The translations under genes and the position numbers were made by a program. Positions 1 to 8,434 of a DNA stretch of 42,552 bases are shown one piece after another (the stretch's first letter is position 1; each line of letters opens with the position of its first letter). Source of the DNA: JAJYQH01 sp036261615 (GTDB lineage: Bacteria > Actinomycetota > Actinomycetes > Propionibacteriales > Propionibacteriaceae); the NCBI GenBank assembly GCA_036261615.1, contig DATAKK010000040.1, forward strand, positions 1-42,552, written 5' to 3'. The notes under the pieces are model-generated. The model worked only from the letters and a program-made list of their open reading frames with translations. It searched no databases and was not told the DNA's origin.

Positions 1-2
1 TC

Positions 3-1721
3 AACCGCTACGTGCGGCCCTACTGGCCACTGCTGCTCGTCGTCCTCGTGCTGCAGACGGTGGCGACCATCTCGTCCCTGTACCTGCCCACCCTCAACGC
101 CCGGATCATCGACAACGGCGTGGCCAAGGGCGACACCCACTACATCTGGGTGCACGGTCTCGACATGCTCGGCTGGAGCCTCGCCCAGGTCATCGCCCAG
201 ATCGGGGCCGCCTACCTCGGGGCCCGGGTGGCGATGAGCTTCGGGCGCGACGTGCGGTCGGCGCTGTTCGACCGGGTGCTGTCGTTCAGTTCCCGGGAGG
301 TCAACCGGTTCGGGGCGCCGTCGCTCATCACCCGCAACACCAACGACGTGCAGCAGGTGCAGATGCTCGTGCTGATGACGGCGATCATGATGATCGGCGC
401 GCCGATCACGATGGTGGGCGGCGTGGTCATGGCGCTCCGCGAGGACCCCGGGCTGTCGTGGCTCATCCTCGTCGCGGTGATCCTGCTCGGGGCCGCCGTC
501 GGCTTCCTCGTATCGAACGTCGCGCCGCTGTTCCGCAAGATGCAGACCCGCATCGACGGGATCAACCGGGTGCTGCGCGAGCAGATCTCGGGCATCCGGG
601 TGGTGCGGGCCTTCGTCCGCGAGCCCTACGAGGCCCAGCGGTTCGGCCGCACCAACCAGGACCTCACCGACGTGACGCTGTCGGTCGGCCGCTGGATGGC
701 GGCGATCTTCCCGATCGTCATGTTCGTCATGAACCTGTCGAGCGTCGGCGTGCTGTGGTTCGGGGCCTACCGGGTGGACGCCGGTCACATCCAGATCGGC
801 CAGCTCACCGCCTTCCTCACCTACATCATGCAGATCCTCATGAGCGTGATGATGGCCACGATGATGCTGATCATGGCGCCGCGCGCCTCGGTCAGCGCCG
901 GCCGGATCATGGAGGTGCTCACCACCGACAGCACCGTGGTGCCGCCCGCGGACGCCGTCACCGAGATCCGGACGGCCGGCGAGATCCGCTTCGACGACGT
1001 CGAGTTCACCTACCCGGGCGCGGAGGAGCCGGTGCTCGCCGACATCACCTTCGACCTGCAGCCGGGCAGGACGACGGCGATCATCGGGTCGACCGGGTCG
1101 GGCAAGACCACCCTGGTCAACCTCATCCCGCGGCTCTACGACGCCACGGGCGGCAGCGTCCTCGTCGACGGGGTCGACGTGCGCGACCTCGATCCCGACC
1201 TGCTGTGGAGCAAGGTCGGCCTCGTCCCGCAGAAGCCGTACCTGTTCAGCGGCACGGTCGCCTCGAACCTGCGCTACGGCAAGCCGGAGGCCACCGACGA
1301 CGAGCTGTGGCACGCGCTGCGGGTCGCCCAGGCCGAGGACTTCGTCCGCGACATGGACGGCCAGCTGGACGCCCCGATCAGCCAGGGCGGCACCAACGTG
1401 TCCGGCGGCCAGCGCCAGCGGCTGTCGATCGCGCGGGCCCTGGTCAAGCGCCCCGACGTCTACGTCTTCGACGACGCGTTCTCGGCCCTCGACGTCGCCA
1501 CAGACGCGCGGCTGCGGGCGGCCCTCGCCCACGAGACCGGCCGGGCGGCCGTCCTCATCGTCGCCCAGCGGGTGTCGACGATCCGCGGCGCCGACGAGAT
1601 CCTCGTCATCGACGACGGCCGCATCGTCGGCCGCGGAACCCACGACCAACTGCTCGACACGAACCCGACCTACGCGGAGATCGTCGAGTCGCAGCTCAGC
1701 GCAGAGGAGGCCGCGGCATGA
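3..1721 (+). CDS. ABC exporter half-transporter, degenerate-site subunit (5' truncated)
   Basis: Membrane ABC exporter subunit with an N-terminal six-helix transmembrane domain (to about residue 300) and a C-terminal ATPase. The reading frame is open to the left edge (Asn-Arg-Tyr precede the first GTG at 12), so the true start lies outside. Walker A GSTGSGKTT is near residue 358 and the signature is canonical VSGGQ (about 462). The Walker B region reads VYVFDDAFSALD, with Asp where the catalytic Glu should be, and the H-loop His is Gln (VAQRVSTI). This is the pattern of the degenerate half of heterodimeric exporters such as TM287/288 or BmrCD. The stop overlaps the partner's start (ATGA). Substrate cannot be read from sequence; multidrug or lipid-like substrates are usual. 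Confidence 0.93.
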   Translation, partial: NRYVRPYWPLLLVVLVLQTVATISSLYLPTLNARIIDNGVAKGDTHYIWVHGLDMLGWSLAQVIAQIGAAYLGARVAMSFGRDVRSALFDRVLSFSSREVNRFGAPSLITRNTNDVQQVQMLVLMTAIMMIGAPITMVGGVVMALREDPGLSWLILVAVILLGAAVGFLVSNVAPLFRKMQTRIDGINRVLREQISGIRVVRAFVREPYEAQRFGRTNQDLTDVTLSVGRWMAAIFPIVMFVMNLSSVGVLWFGAYRVDAGHIQIGQLTAFLTYIMQILMSVMMATMMLIMAPRASVSAGRIMEVLTTDSTVVPPADAVTEIRTAGEIRFDDVEFTYPGAEEPVLADITFDLQPGRTTAIIGSTGSGKTTLVNLIPRLYDATGGSVLVDGVDVRDLDPDLLWSKVGLVPQKPYLFSGTVASNLRYGKPEATDDELWHALRVAQAEDFVRDMDGQLDAPISQGGTNVSGGQRQRLSIARALVKRPDVYVFDDAFSALDVATDARLRAALAHETGRAAVLIVAQRVSTIRGADEILVIDDGRIVGRGTHDQLLDTNPTYAEIVESQLSAEEAAA

Positions 1722-3745
1722 GCGCCGTCACCGACACCCCCAGCAGCCAGGACACCCCGAAGGTCGCCAACGAGCGCCCGCAGTACGCCGCCACCGCCCG
1801 CCGGGGGCCGATGGGCGGTCACGGGCCGATGGGCATGGGACGCCCGGGCGAGAAGGCGGTGAACTTCCTGCCCTCGCTGCGACGACTGCTCCGCCGGCTG
1901 GTCCCCGAGCGACCGCTCATCGTGCTGGTCGTCGTGATGGCGGCGGTCGGCGTCGGCTTCAACGTGATCGGCCCAAAGGTGCTGGGGCGGGCCACCGACA
2001 TCATCTTCGAGGGCGTCATCGGGCGGATGCTCGGCCAGTCGGTGCCCGCCGGGACGCCGATCGCGCAGGTCGTCGCCGGGCTCCGCGCCCGGGGCCAGGG
2101 CACCTTCGCCGACATGCTGAGCCGGCTCAACGTCACCATCGGCCAGGGCATCGACTTCCACCGGCTGGGCGTCGTCCTGTTCTGGGCCCTCGGCCTCTAC
2201 GTCGTCGCGTCGATCCTCATGTTCCTCCAGGGCTACGTCCTGGCCGGAATCGTCCAGCGCTCGATGTACCGGCTGCGCCAGGACGTGAGCGACAAGCTGT
2301 CCCGGCTCCCGCTGAGCTACTTCGACAAGCAGCCCCGCGGGGAACTGCTGAGCCGGGTCACCAACGACATCGACAACATCAGCCAGACGCTGCAGCAGAC
2401 GCTGTCGCAGCTGCTCAACGCGCTGCTCATGCTGGTCGGCGTCCTCGTCATGATGTTCTCGGTCTCGTGGGAGCTGGCCCTCATCTCGCTGCTCATCGTC
2501 CCGATCTCCGGGGTCGTCGCCGCGCTCATCGGCAAGCAGTCGCAGAAGCGGTTCGCCCAGATGTGGAAGTCGACCGGCGAGCTGAACGCCCAGATCGAGG
2601 AGGCCTACACCGGGCACGCGCTGGTCAAGGTGTTCGGTCGACAGCGCGAGGTGGCGGCGTCCTTCCGGCTCGAGAACGACAAGCTGTTCAAGGCCTCGTT
2701 CGGCGCCCAGTTCATCAGCGGCATGATCATGCCGGTCATGTTCTTCGTGGGCAACCTCAACTACGTGGCGATCGCGGTGCTCGGCGGCCTCAAGGTGGCC
2801 AGCGGGCAGATGGCGATCGGTGACGTGCAGGCGTTCATCCAGTACTCGCGGATGTTCACCCAGCCGATCACCCAGGTGGCCTCGATGTCCAACCTGCTGC
2901 AGTCGGGGGTCGCCTCGGCCGAGAGGGTGTTCGAGGTGCTCGACGCCACCGAGCAGGTGCGCGAGGAGACCGGGGCGCTCCCGTCGCCGGTGCGGGGCCG
3001 GGTCGAGTTCGACCACGTCCGCTTCAGCTACTCCCCCGAGCAGCCGCTCATCACCGACCTCTCCCTGGCCGCCGCGCCGGGCGAGACGGTCGCGATCGTC
3101 GGTCCGACCGGTGCCGGGAAGACGACGCTGGTCAACCTGCTCATGCGCTTCTACGAGCTCGACGGGGGCCGGATCACCCTCGACGGCGTCGACATCTCCT
3201 CGGTGCCGCGCAACGAGCTCCGTAGCCAGCTCGGCATGGTGCTCCAGGACACCTGGCTGTTCAACGGCAGCATTCGCGACAACATCGCCTACGGGCGTCC
3301 CGACGCCACCGAGGAGGAGATCGTCGCGGCCGCGACGGCCGCCTACGTCGACCGGTTCGTGCACTCGCTGCCCGAGGGGTACGACACGGTGATCGACGAG
3401 GAGGGGTCGAACGTGTCGGCCGGTGAGAAGCAGCTCATCACCATCGCCCGGGCGTTCCTCGCCGAGCCGACGCTGCTCATCCTCGACGAGGCGACGAGCT
3501 CGGTCGACACCCGCACCGAGCTGCTCGTGCAGCGGGCGATGACCAACCTGCGGGCCAACCGCACGTCGTTCGTCATCGCCCACCGGCTGTCGACGATCCG
3601 CGACGCCGACCTCATCCTGGTGATGGAGCACGGCGACATCGTCGAGCAGGGCACCCACCATGAGCTGCTGCAGGCCAAGGGGCACTACTACGACCTCTAC
3701 CAGTCGCAGTTCAACGCACCGATCGACGAGGAGAACGCCGCCTGA
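1718..3745 (+). CDS. ABC exporter half-transporter, catalytic-site subunit
   Basis: Second half of the heterodimeric exporter, 675 aa. It starts at the ATG overlapping the previous stop. An N-terminal Gly/Met-rich cytoplasmic stretch of about 45 residues precedes the transmembrane domain, which has an unusually large first extracellular loop region (about residues 85-145). Walker A GPTGAGKTT is near residue 461. The signature is degenerate, VSAGE (about 565), while Walker B LLILDEATSSVD and the H-loop IAHRLSTI are canonical. These defects complement those of the upstream subunit: the dimer would have one site with bad Walker B, bad H-loop and bad signature, and one fully consensus site. The pair was probably translated from one mRNA. 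Transport direction is inferred to be outward from the family. Confidence 0.94.
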   Translation: MSAVTDTPSSQDTPKVANERPQYAATARRGPMGGHGPMGMGRPGEKAVNFLPSLRRLLRRLVPERPLIVLVVVMAAVGVGFNVIGPKVLGRATDIIFEGVIGRMLGQSVPAGTPIAQVVAGLRARGQGTFADMLSRLNVTIGQGIDFHRLGVVLFWALGLYVVASILMFLQGYVLAGIVQRSMYRLRQDVSDKLSRLPLSYFDKQPRGELLSRVTNDIDNISQTLQQTLSQLLNALLMLVGVLVMMFSVSWELALISLLIVPISGVVAALIGKQSQKRFAQMWKSTGELNAQIEEAYTGHALVKVFGRQREVAASFRLENDKLFKASFGAQFISGMIMPVMFFVGNLNYVAIAVLGGLKVASGQMAIGDVQAFIQYSRMFTQPITQVASMSNLLQSGVASAERVFEVLDATEQVREETGALPSPVRGRVEFDHVRFSYSPEQPLITDLSLAAAPGETVAIVGPTGAGKTTLVNLLMRFYELDGGRITLDGVDISSVPRNELRSQLGMVLQDTWLFNGSIRDNIAYGRPDATEEEIVAAATAAYVDRFVHSLPEGYDTVIDEEGSNVSAGEKQLITIARAFLAEPTLLILDEATSSVDTRTELLVQRAMTNLRANRTSFVIAHRLSTIRDADLILVMEHGDIVEQGTHHELLQAKGHYYDLYQSQFNAPIDEENAA

Positions 3746-3758
3746 CGCGGCGGGTGAC

Positions 3759-4136
3759 TCAGCCCTGCGCGGACGCCGGCACGCCGGCGTCCGCCACGGC
3801 GCGGGCCAGGAGCTCGCGCTGGGCGCCGTCGAGCAGGCCGGCGAAGTGGACGAGGGCGTCGGAACTCGCCTCGGGGATCGAGCCGAGCAGCCCGTGCATC
3901 TCCTCCGACACGAGTTGCGCCGCGGACACCGCCGGCCGGTAGCGCCACGCGCGCCCGTCGAGCTCGCGGGACACCAGTTCCTTCTTCGCCAGCCGGTCGA
4001 GCACCGTCATCACGGTGGTGTAGGCGAGGTCGCGGTCGGCGCGGAGCTTCTCGTGCACCTCCCGCACGGACTGGGGCTCGGACGACTGCCAGAGCACCGC
4101 CATGATGAGATGCTCAAGGTCGCCGAGGATCGCCAT
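3759..4136 (-). CDS. BlaI/MecI/CopY family transcriptional repressor
   Basis: A 125-aa winged-helix protein. The N-terminal 75 residues match the BlaI family: LGDLEHLIMAVLW, then SVREVHEKL and the recognition-helix region AYTTVMTVLDRLAKKELV, followed by a wing with R-x-W-R-Y. The remainder is the dimerisation tail. Family members are homodimeric repressors released by proteolysis or by ligand; no BlaR sensor protease is visible in the window. It is divergent from cydABDC with 58 bp between the start codons, so it may control the oxidase operon and itself. On the minus strand a TATGAT -10 box sits 6 nt before the ATG, so the mRNA is probably leaderless, which supports this start. Confidence 0.85.
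   Translation of the reverse strand: MAILGDLEHLIMAVLWQSSEPQSVREVHEKLRADRDLAYTTVMTVLDRLAKKELVSRELDGRAWRYRPAVSAAQLVSEEMHGLLGSIPEASSDALVHFAGLLDGAQRELLARAVADAGVPASAQG
3769..3794. terminator. Perfect palindrome inside the 3' end of the BlaI-type gene
   Basis: GCGGACGCCGGC and its exact complement GCCGGCGTCCGC are separated by only two bases. The hairpin lies between convergent genes, 24 bp past the exporter stop and within the last codons of the minus-strand repressor gene. It could act as a shared bidirectional terminator. There is no T tract, as is common in actinobacteria. Terminator activity is inference. Confidence 0.5.
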
Positions 4137-4142
4137 GCCGAC

Positions 4143-4188
4143 ATCATAAGGTGCGAGCTTCGAGGATCACGACACAACGTAGTAGCCT
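4143..4188. promoter_or_regulatory. Divergent leaderless promoters and candidate repressor site (blaI-like/cydA)
   Basis: Minus-strand -10 box TATGAT lies at 4143-4148 and plus-strand -10 box TAGCCT at 4183-4188, each 6 nt from its start codon. Between them, ACAACGTAGT (4174-4183) is a dyad of the form ACnACGTnGT that touches the cydA -10 box. A repressor bound there would block cydA. BlaI proteins bind short dyads, but the match to a known BlaI operator is not strong, so the operator assignment is inference. Confidence 0.5.
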
Positions 4189-4194
4189 CCCGAC

Positions 4195-5715
4195 ATGGAC
4201 GCTGAGATCCTCGCGCGGTGGCAGTTCGGCATCACGACCGTCTACCACTTCTTCTTCGTGCCGATCACCATCGCCTTGTCGATGCTGGTCGCCGTGATGC
4301 AGACGATCTGGGTGCGCCGGGGGGACGTGCAGTTCCTCCGCCTCACCAGGTTCTTCGGCAACCTGTTCCTCATCAACTTCGCGATGGGCGTGGTCACCGG
4401 CATCGTCCAGGAGTTCCAGTTCGGCATGAACTGGTCGGAGTACTCCCGCTTCGTCGGTGACATCTTCGGGGCGCCGCTCGCGCTCGAGGCGCTCATCGCG
4501 TTCTTCCTCGAGTCGACGTTCATCGGGCTGTGGATCTTCGGCTGGGACAAGCTGCCCCCGAAGCTGCACCTGCTGACCATCTACCTGTCGGCCATCGGCA
4601 CGATGATCTCGGCCGTGTTCATCCTCGCGGCCAACTCGTGGATGCAGAACCCGGTCGGCGCCACCTACCGCAACGGGCGCGCCGAGCTCACCGACTTCGG
4701 CGCGGTGCTCACCAACCCGGTGCTGCTCACCGCCTTCCCCCACGTCATCTTCGGCGCCTACATGACCGCCGGCGGCATGGTGGCCGGCATCTGCGGGCTG
4801 CACCTCGCGCGGATGAACCGCGAGCACGCCGAGGGCGAGGTCGTCCGCAACGGGCGCACCCTCACCGCGGACGAGGTCGCCGCCGACCTCCGCACCTACC
4901 GCTGGGGCGCGAAGTTCGGCGCCTGGGTGCTGCTCGTCGCGTCGGTGTTCACCGTCGTCTCCGGCGACGCCCAGGGCAAGATCATGACCGAGGTGCAGCC
5001 GATGAAGATGGCCGCCGCGGAGGCGCTGTACCAGACCGCCCAGCCGGCCAGCTTCTCGATCTTCACCATCGGCACCCTCAACGGCAGCCGCGAGGTGTTC
5101 TCGATCCGGCTGCCGCACGTGCTGTCGTTCCTCGCCACCGCGAACCTCAACGGCAAGGTGGCCGGCATCAACGACATCAACGCGCAGTACCAGAAGGAGG
5201 GCTTCCGCCGCGACAACGGCACCCAGACCGAGCTGCAGAAGACCTACCTCTCCACTGTGCAGAAGGAGTCGGTGAAGTTCGTCCCCAACATCCCGGTGAC
5301 CTACTGGACCTTCCGGATCATGATGGGCCTCGGCTTCCTCGGCATGCTCGTCGCGCTGTGGATCCTCGTCGCGCTCCGTCGCGGACGCATCCCCACGCCC
5401 AACCCGCTGTGGATCTGGGCGATGCGGGTGCTGCCGTTCCTGCCGCTGTTCGCGATCAGCTTCGGCTGGATCTTCACCGAGATGGGCCGCCAGCCGTGGA
5501 TCGTCGCCGGCGTCCTGCCCACCTTCACCGCGGTGTCGCCCGGGGTCAGCACCTTCGAGGTCGCGCTCACGATGGTGCTCTACACCCTGCTGTACGGCGT
5601 CCTCGCGGTCGTGGAGTTCGGGCTGATCATCAAGTACCACCGCCTGGGCCTGCCCGACGTGACCCCGCCCGTCGTCTCGACGGACGAGGACTCCCCGCTG
5701 TCCTTCGCCTACTGA
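4195..5715 (+). CDS. cydA: Cytochrome bd ubiquinol/menaquinol oxidase subunit I
   Basis: Catalytic subunit of the high-affinity terminal oxidase, 506 aa, multi-helix membrane protein. It oxidises quinol and reduces oxygen to water without proton pumping. Visible ligands align with the E. coli enzyme: His18 (heme b595/d site), Glu98 and Glu106 in ALEALIAFFLEST, and His183 in FPHVIFGAYMTAGG (heme b558). The GRQPW motif occurs in EMGRQPWIVAGVLPT. The quinol-binding Q loop is of the short type. First gene of cydABDC; cydB follows after 24 bp. The start is the ATG 6 nt after a TAGCCT -10 box. Confidence 0.97.
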   Translation: MDAEILARWQFGITTVYHFFFVPITIALSMLVAVMQTIWVRRGDVQFLRLTRFFGNLFLINFAMGVVTGIVQEFQFGMNWSEYSRFVGDIFGAPLALEALIAFFLESTFIGLWIFGWDKLPPKLHLLTIYLSAIGTMISAVFILAANSWMQNPVGATYRNGRAELTDFGAVLTNPVLLTAFPHVIFGAYMTAGGMVAGICGLHLARMNREHAEGEVVRNGRTLTADEVAADLRTYRWGAKFGAWVLLVASVFTVVSGDAQGKIMTEVQPMKMAAAEALYQTAQPASFSIFTIGTLNGSREVFSIRLPHVLSFLATANLNGKVAGINDINAQYQKEGFRRDNGTQTELQKTYLSTVQKESVKFVPNIPVTYWTFRIMMGLGFLGMLVALWILVALRRGRIPTPNPLWIWAMRVLPFLPLFAISFGWIFTEMGRQPWIVAGVLPTFTAVSPGVSTFEVALTMVLYTLLYGVLAVVEFGLIIKYHRLGLPDVTPPVVSTDEDSPLSFAY

Positions 5716-5739
5716 CCGGCACCCGAGAGAGACCGTGAC

Positions 5740-6801
5740 ATGCTGACCGTGCTGCAGACCTCCCCCACCGCCCTGCAGGTCGTGTGGTTCCTCCTCGTGG
5801 CCGTGCTGTGGATCGGCTACTTCTTCCTCGAGGGCTTCGACTACGGCGTCGCCATGCTCATCCCGGTGCTGGGCAAGGACGATGAGAAGGCCCGCCGGGT
5901 GATCATCAACACCATCGGTCCCATCTGGGACGGCAACGAGGTGTGGCTGATCACCGCCGGGGGCGCCACCTTCGCCGCCTTCCCGGGCTGGTACGCCACC
6001 CTGTTCTCCGCGCTCTACCTGCCGCTGTTCCTCGTGCTCGTCGGCCTCATCCTGCGCGGGGTGGCGTTCGAGTACCGGGCCAAGCGCGACGACCTCAAGT
6101 GGAAGCGGGCCTTCGACTTCGCGGCGTCCTTCGGCTCGCTGCTGCCCGCGCTCGTGCTCGGCATCGGCTTCGCCAACTTCGTCCGGGGGGTGCGCACCGG
6201 TCCCGACCTGCTCATGGCACAGAGCTTCTGGAGCCTGTTCAACCCGTTCGCCCTGCTCGGCGGGCTGCTGTTCGTGTCGCTGTTCCTCACCCACGGCGCG
6301 GTCTTCCTCGCGCTCAAGACGCGGGGCGAGATCCACGACAAGGCGCGGCTCTTCGCGATGCGCAGCGCGGCGGTCACGCTCGTGCTCATGGTCGCGTTCG
6401 TGGTCGCCCAGAACGTCGCGCACCCGCTCAACGACGCCGCCTGGCTCAACGCGCCGGCGCTCACGTGGGTCACCGGCGTCCTGGCGGTCGTCGGCGTCGC
6501 GGCCGCCTGGTGGCTCACCCGGGTGGAGCGTGACGGCTGGGCGTTCGCGGCGACCGGGCTCGCGGTACTCATGCTCACGGCCGGGATCCTGCTCAAGATG
6601 TACGGCAACCTCGGGTTCACCCCGGTCGACCCGGCGCACCCGCTCGACATGGTGACCGCGTCGAGTTCGCCGATGACGCTCAAGCTCATGACGATCTTCG
6701 CGGTGATCTTCCTGCCGATCGTGCTCGCCTACGAGGCGTGGAGCTACTGGGTGTTCCGCAAGCGGCTCACGACGGCGAGCATCCCCGAGGGCGCGCACTG
6801 A
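5740..6801 (+). CDS. cydB: Cytochrome bd oxidase subunit II
   Basis: A 353-aa polytopic membrane protein that pairs with CydA. The hallmark N-terminal segment is present: LWIGYFFLEGFDYGVAMLIP, followed by GPIWDGNEVWLI and FPGWYATLFSALYLPL. Length is typical of the shorter actinobacterial and Bacillus forms. It is preceded by a weak GAGAGA ribosome-binding site. Its stop is one base from the cydD start, so translation of the two is probably coupled. Confidence 0.96.
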   Translation: MLTVLQTSPTALQVVWFLLVAVLWIGYFFLEGFDYGVAMLIPVLGKDDEKARRVIINTIGPIWDGNEVWLITAGGATFAAFPGWYATLFSALYLPLFLVLVGLILRGVAFEYRAKRDDLKWKRAFDFAASFGSLLPALVLGIGFANFVRGVRTGPDLLMAQSFWSLFNPFALLGGLLFVSLFLTHGAVFLALKTRGEIHDKARLFAMRSAAVTLVLMVAFVVAQNVAHPLNDAAWLNAPALTWVTGVLAVVGVAAAWWLTRVERDGWAFAATGLAVLMLTAGILLKMYGNLGFTPVDPAHPLDMVTASSSPMTLKLMTIFAVIFLPIVLAYEAWSYWVFRKRLTTASIPEGAH

Positions 6802-6802
6802 C

Positions 6803-8434
6803 TTGGCGGCACCCATCGACCGGCGGCTGCTGCGCCGCGGGCGGGCGACCAGGAACTTCCTGGTCGCCCTCGCCGTCGTCGGCGTCGTCGCGAGCCTGCT
6901 CATCATCGTCCAGGCCCGGCTGATCAGCGACGCCGTCGCCCACGTGTTCGCCACTCACCGCACCGACGGCGTCGTCGGCTGGGCCGCCCTGCTGGCCCTC
7001 GTGTTCCTCGGGCGGGCGGTGCTCGCCTGGGCCGGGGAGGTGCTCGCCCACCGGGCGGCCGCCGACGTCAAGAGCCGGCTGCGCCACGACCTGCTCGCCG
7101 CCCGCCTCGCCCGCCCCCAGGACGCCGCCCTCCCGACGGGGACGCTGGTCACCCTGATCACCGAGGGCCTGGACGACCTCGACGGGTACTACGCGAAGTA
7201 CCTGCCGCAGGTGCTCCTGGCGGCCACGGTGCCGCTCATCATCGCGGTCACGATCGCCGGCCAGGACGTCGAGAGTGCGATCATCATCGCCGTCACCATC
7301 CCGCTCATCCCGGTGTTCATGGCCCTCATCGGGTGGACCACCCAGGCCCAGGTGCAGCGCCGGCTGCGGGTGGCGACCCGCCTGGCCAACCACTTCGCCG
7401 ACCTCGTCACCGGCCTGTCGACGCTGCAGGTGTTCGGACGCGCCCGGGCGCAGCTCGAGGGCCTGCGCCAGAGCGAGGGCCGCCATCGCACCGAGACGAT
7501 GCGGACGCTGCGGGTGACCTTCCTCTCGTCGTTCGTCCTCGAACTGCTCGCGACGATCTCGGTGGCCCTCGTCGCGGTCTCGGTCGGGTTCCGCGTCGTC
7601 TTCGGCGAGATCGACCTGCGCACGGCCCTGTTCATCCTCATCCTCGCGCCCGAGGCGTACCTGCCGGTGCGCCAGGTCGGCGTCCACTTCCACGACGCCG
7701 CCGACGGCATGGCGGCCGCGGACGCCGCCTTCGCGGTGATCGAGGACGCCGAGCTGGCGGCCTCCCCGGGCACCCGGGAGGTTCCGGCCGACACCACCCT
7801 CGTGCTGGACGCCGTGACCCACCGCTATCCGGGCGCGCCCAGCGACGCCCTGGCACCGCTGAGCCTCACCCTCGCCCCCGGCGAGATCGTCGCCCTCGCC
7901 GGCCCCTCCGGCGGCGGCAAGTCCACCGCCCTCGCCGTGATCGCCGGCTTCCTGCGTCCGACCGGGGGCCGGGTGCTCGTCGGTGGTGTCCCGCTCGACG
8001 AGCTGGATCCCGACCGGTGGCGGGAGGCGCTCGCCTGGGTCGGCCAGGTGCCGGGGATGATCCACGGGACCATCGGCGAGAACACCGCCCTCGGGAGCCC
8101 GGGCGCGTCGGCGTCCGACATCGCCACGGCCCTCCGGGACGCCGGCGCCGCCGGCCTCGACCCGGGTCGGCCGGTCGGCGACGACGCGGAGGGACTGTCC
8201 GCCGGGGAGCGGCGCCGGGTCGGTGTGGCCCGGGCGCTGCTGCGGCTGCGCTCCGGGGGCGCCCGGCTGCTCATCCTCGACGAGCCCACCGCGGGGCTCG
8301 ACTCCGACACCGAGGCGACGGTGCTGCACGCCGTGCGGGCGGCCGGGGTGAGCGCCCTCGTCGTCAGCCACCGCCCGGCGGTGCTGGCCATGGTCGACCG
8401 GGTCGTCGACGTCGGATCGGCGGTGCCCGCATGA
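6803..8434 (+). CDS. cydD: Thiol reductant ABC exporter subunit CydD
   Basis: Half of the CydDC ABC exporter (543 aa), which moves cysteine/glutathione-type thiols out of the cytoplasm and is needed for assembly of cytochrome bd. The transmembrane domain (to about residue 310) is followed by an ATPase with Walker A GPSGGGKST (about 367), signature LSAGERRRV, Walker B LLILDEPTAGLD and H-loop VVSHRP. The start is a TTG directly after the cydB stop with a distant GAGG. No in-frame ATG or GTG fits better, so the start is probable rather than certain. Stop and cydC start overlap (ATGA). Confidence 0.93.
   Translation: MAAPIDRRLLRRGRATRNFLVALAVVGVVASLLIIVQARLISDAVAHVFATHRTDGVVGWAALLALVFLGRAVLAWAGEVLAHRAAADVKSRLRHDLLAARLARPQDAALPTGTLVTLITEGLDDLDGYYAKYLPQVLLAATVPLIIAVTIAGQDVESAIIIAVTIPLIPVFMALIGWTTQAQVQRRLRVATRLANHFADLVTGLSTLQVFGRARAQLEGLRQSEGRHRTETMRTLRVTFLSSFVLELLATISVALVAVSVGFRVVFGEIDLRTALFILILAPEAYLPVRQVGVHFHDAADGMAAADAAFAVIEDAELAASPGTREVPADTTLVLDAVTHRYPGAPSDALAPLSLTLAPGEIVALAGPSGGGKSTALAVIAGFLRPTGGRVLVGGVPLDELDPDRWREALAWVGQVPGMIHGTIGENTALGSPGASASDIATALRDAGAAGLDPGRPVGDDAEGLSAGERRRVGVARALLRLRSGGARLLILDEPTAGLDSDTEATVLHAVRAAGVSALVVSHRPAVLAMVDRVVDVGSAVPA

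Noticed and set aside
1670..3685. Very long minus-strand open frames opposite the ABC exporter, cydABDC and nifJ
   Set aside because: They are shadows of GC-rich coding strands: repetitive His/Arg/Asp/Glu composition, no domain signatures, no ribosome-binding sites, and a well-supported gene lies opposite.
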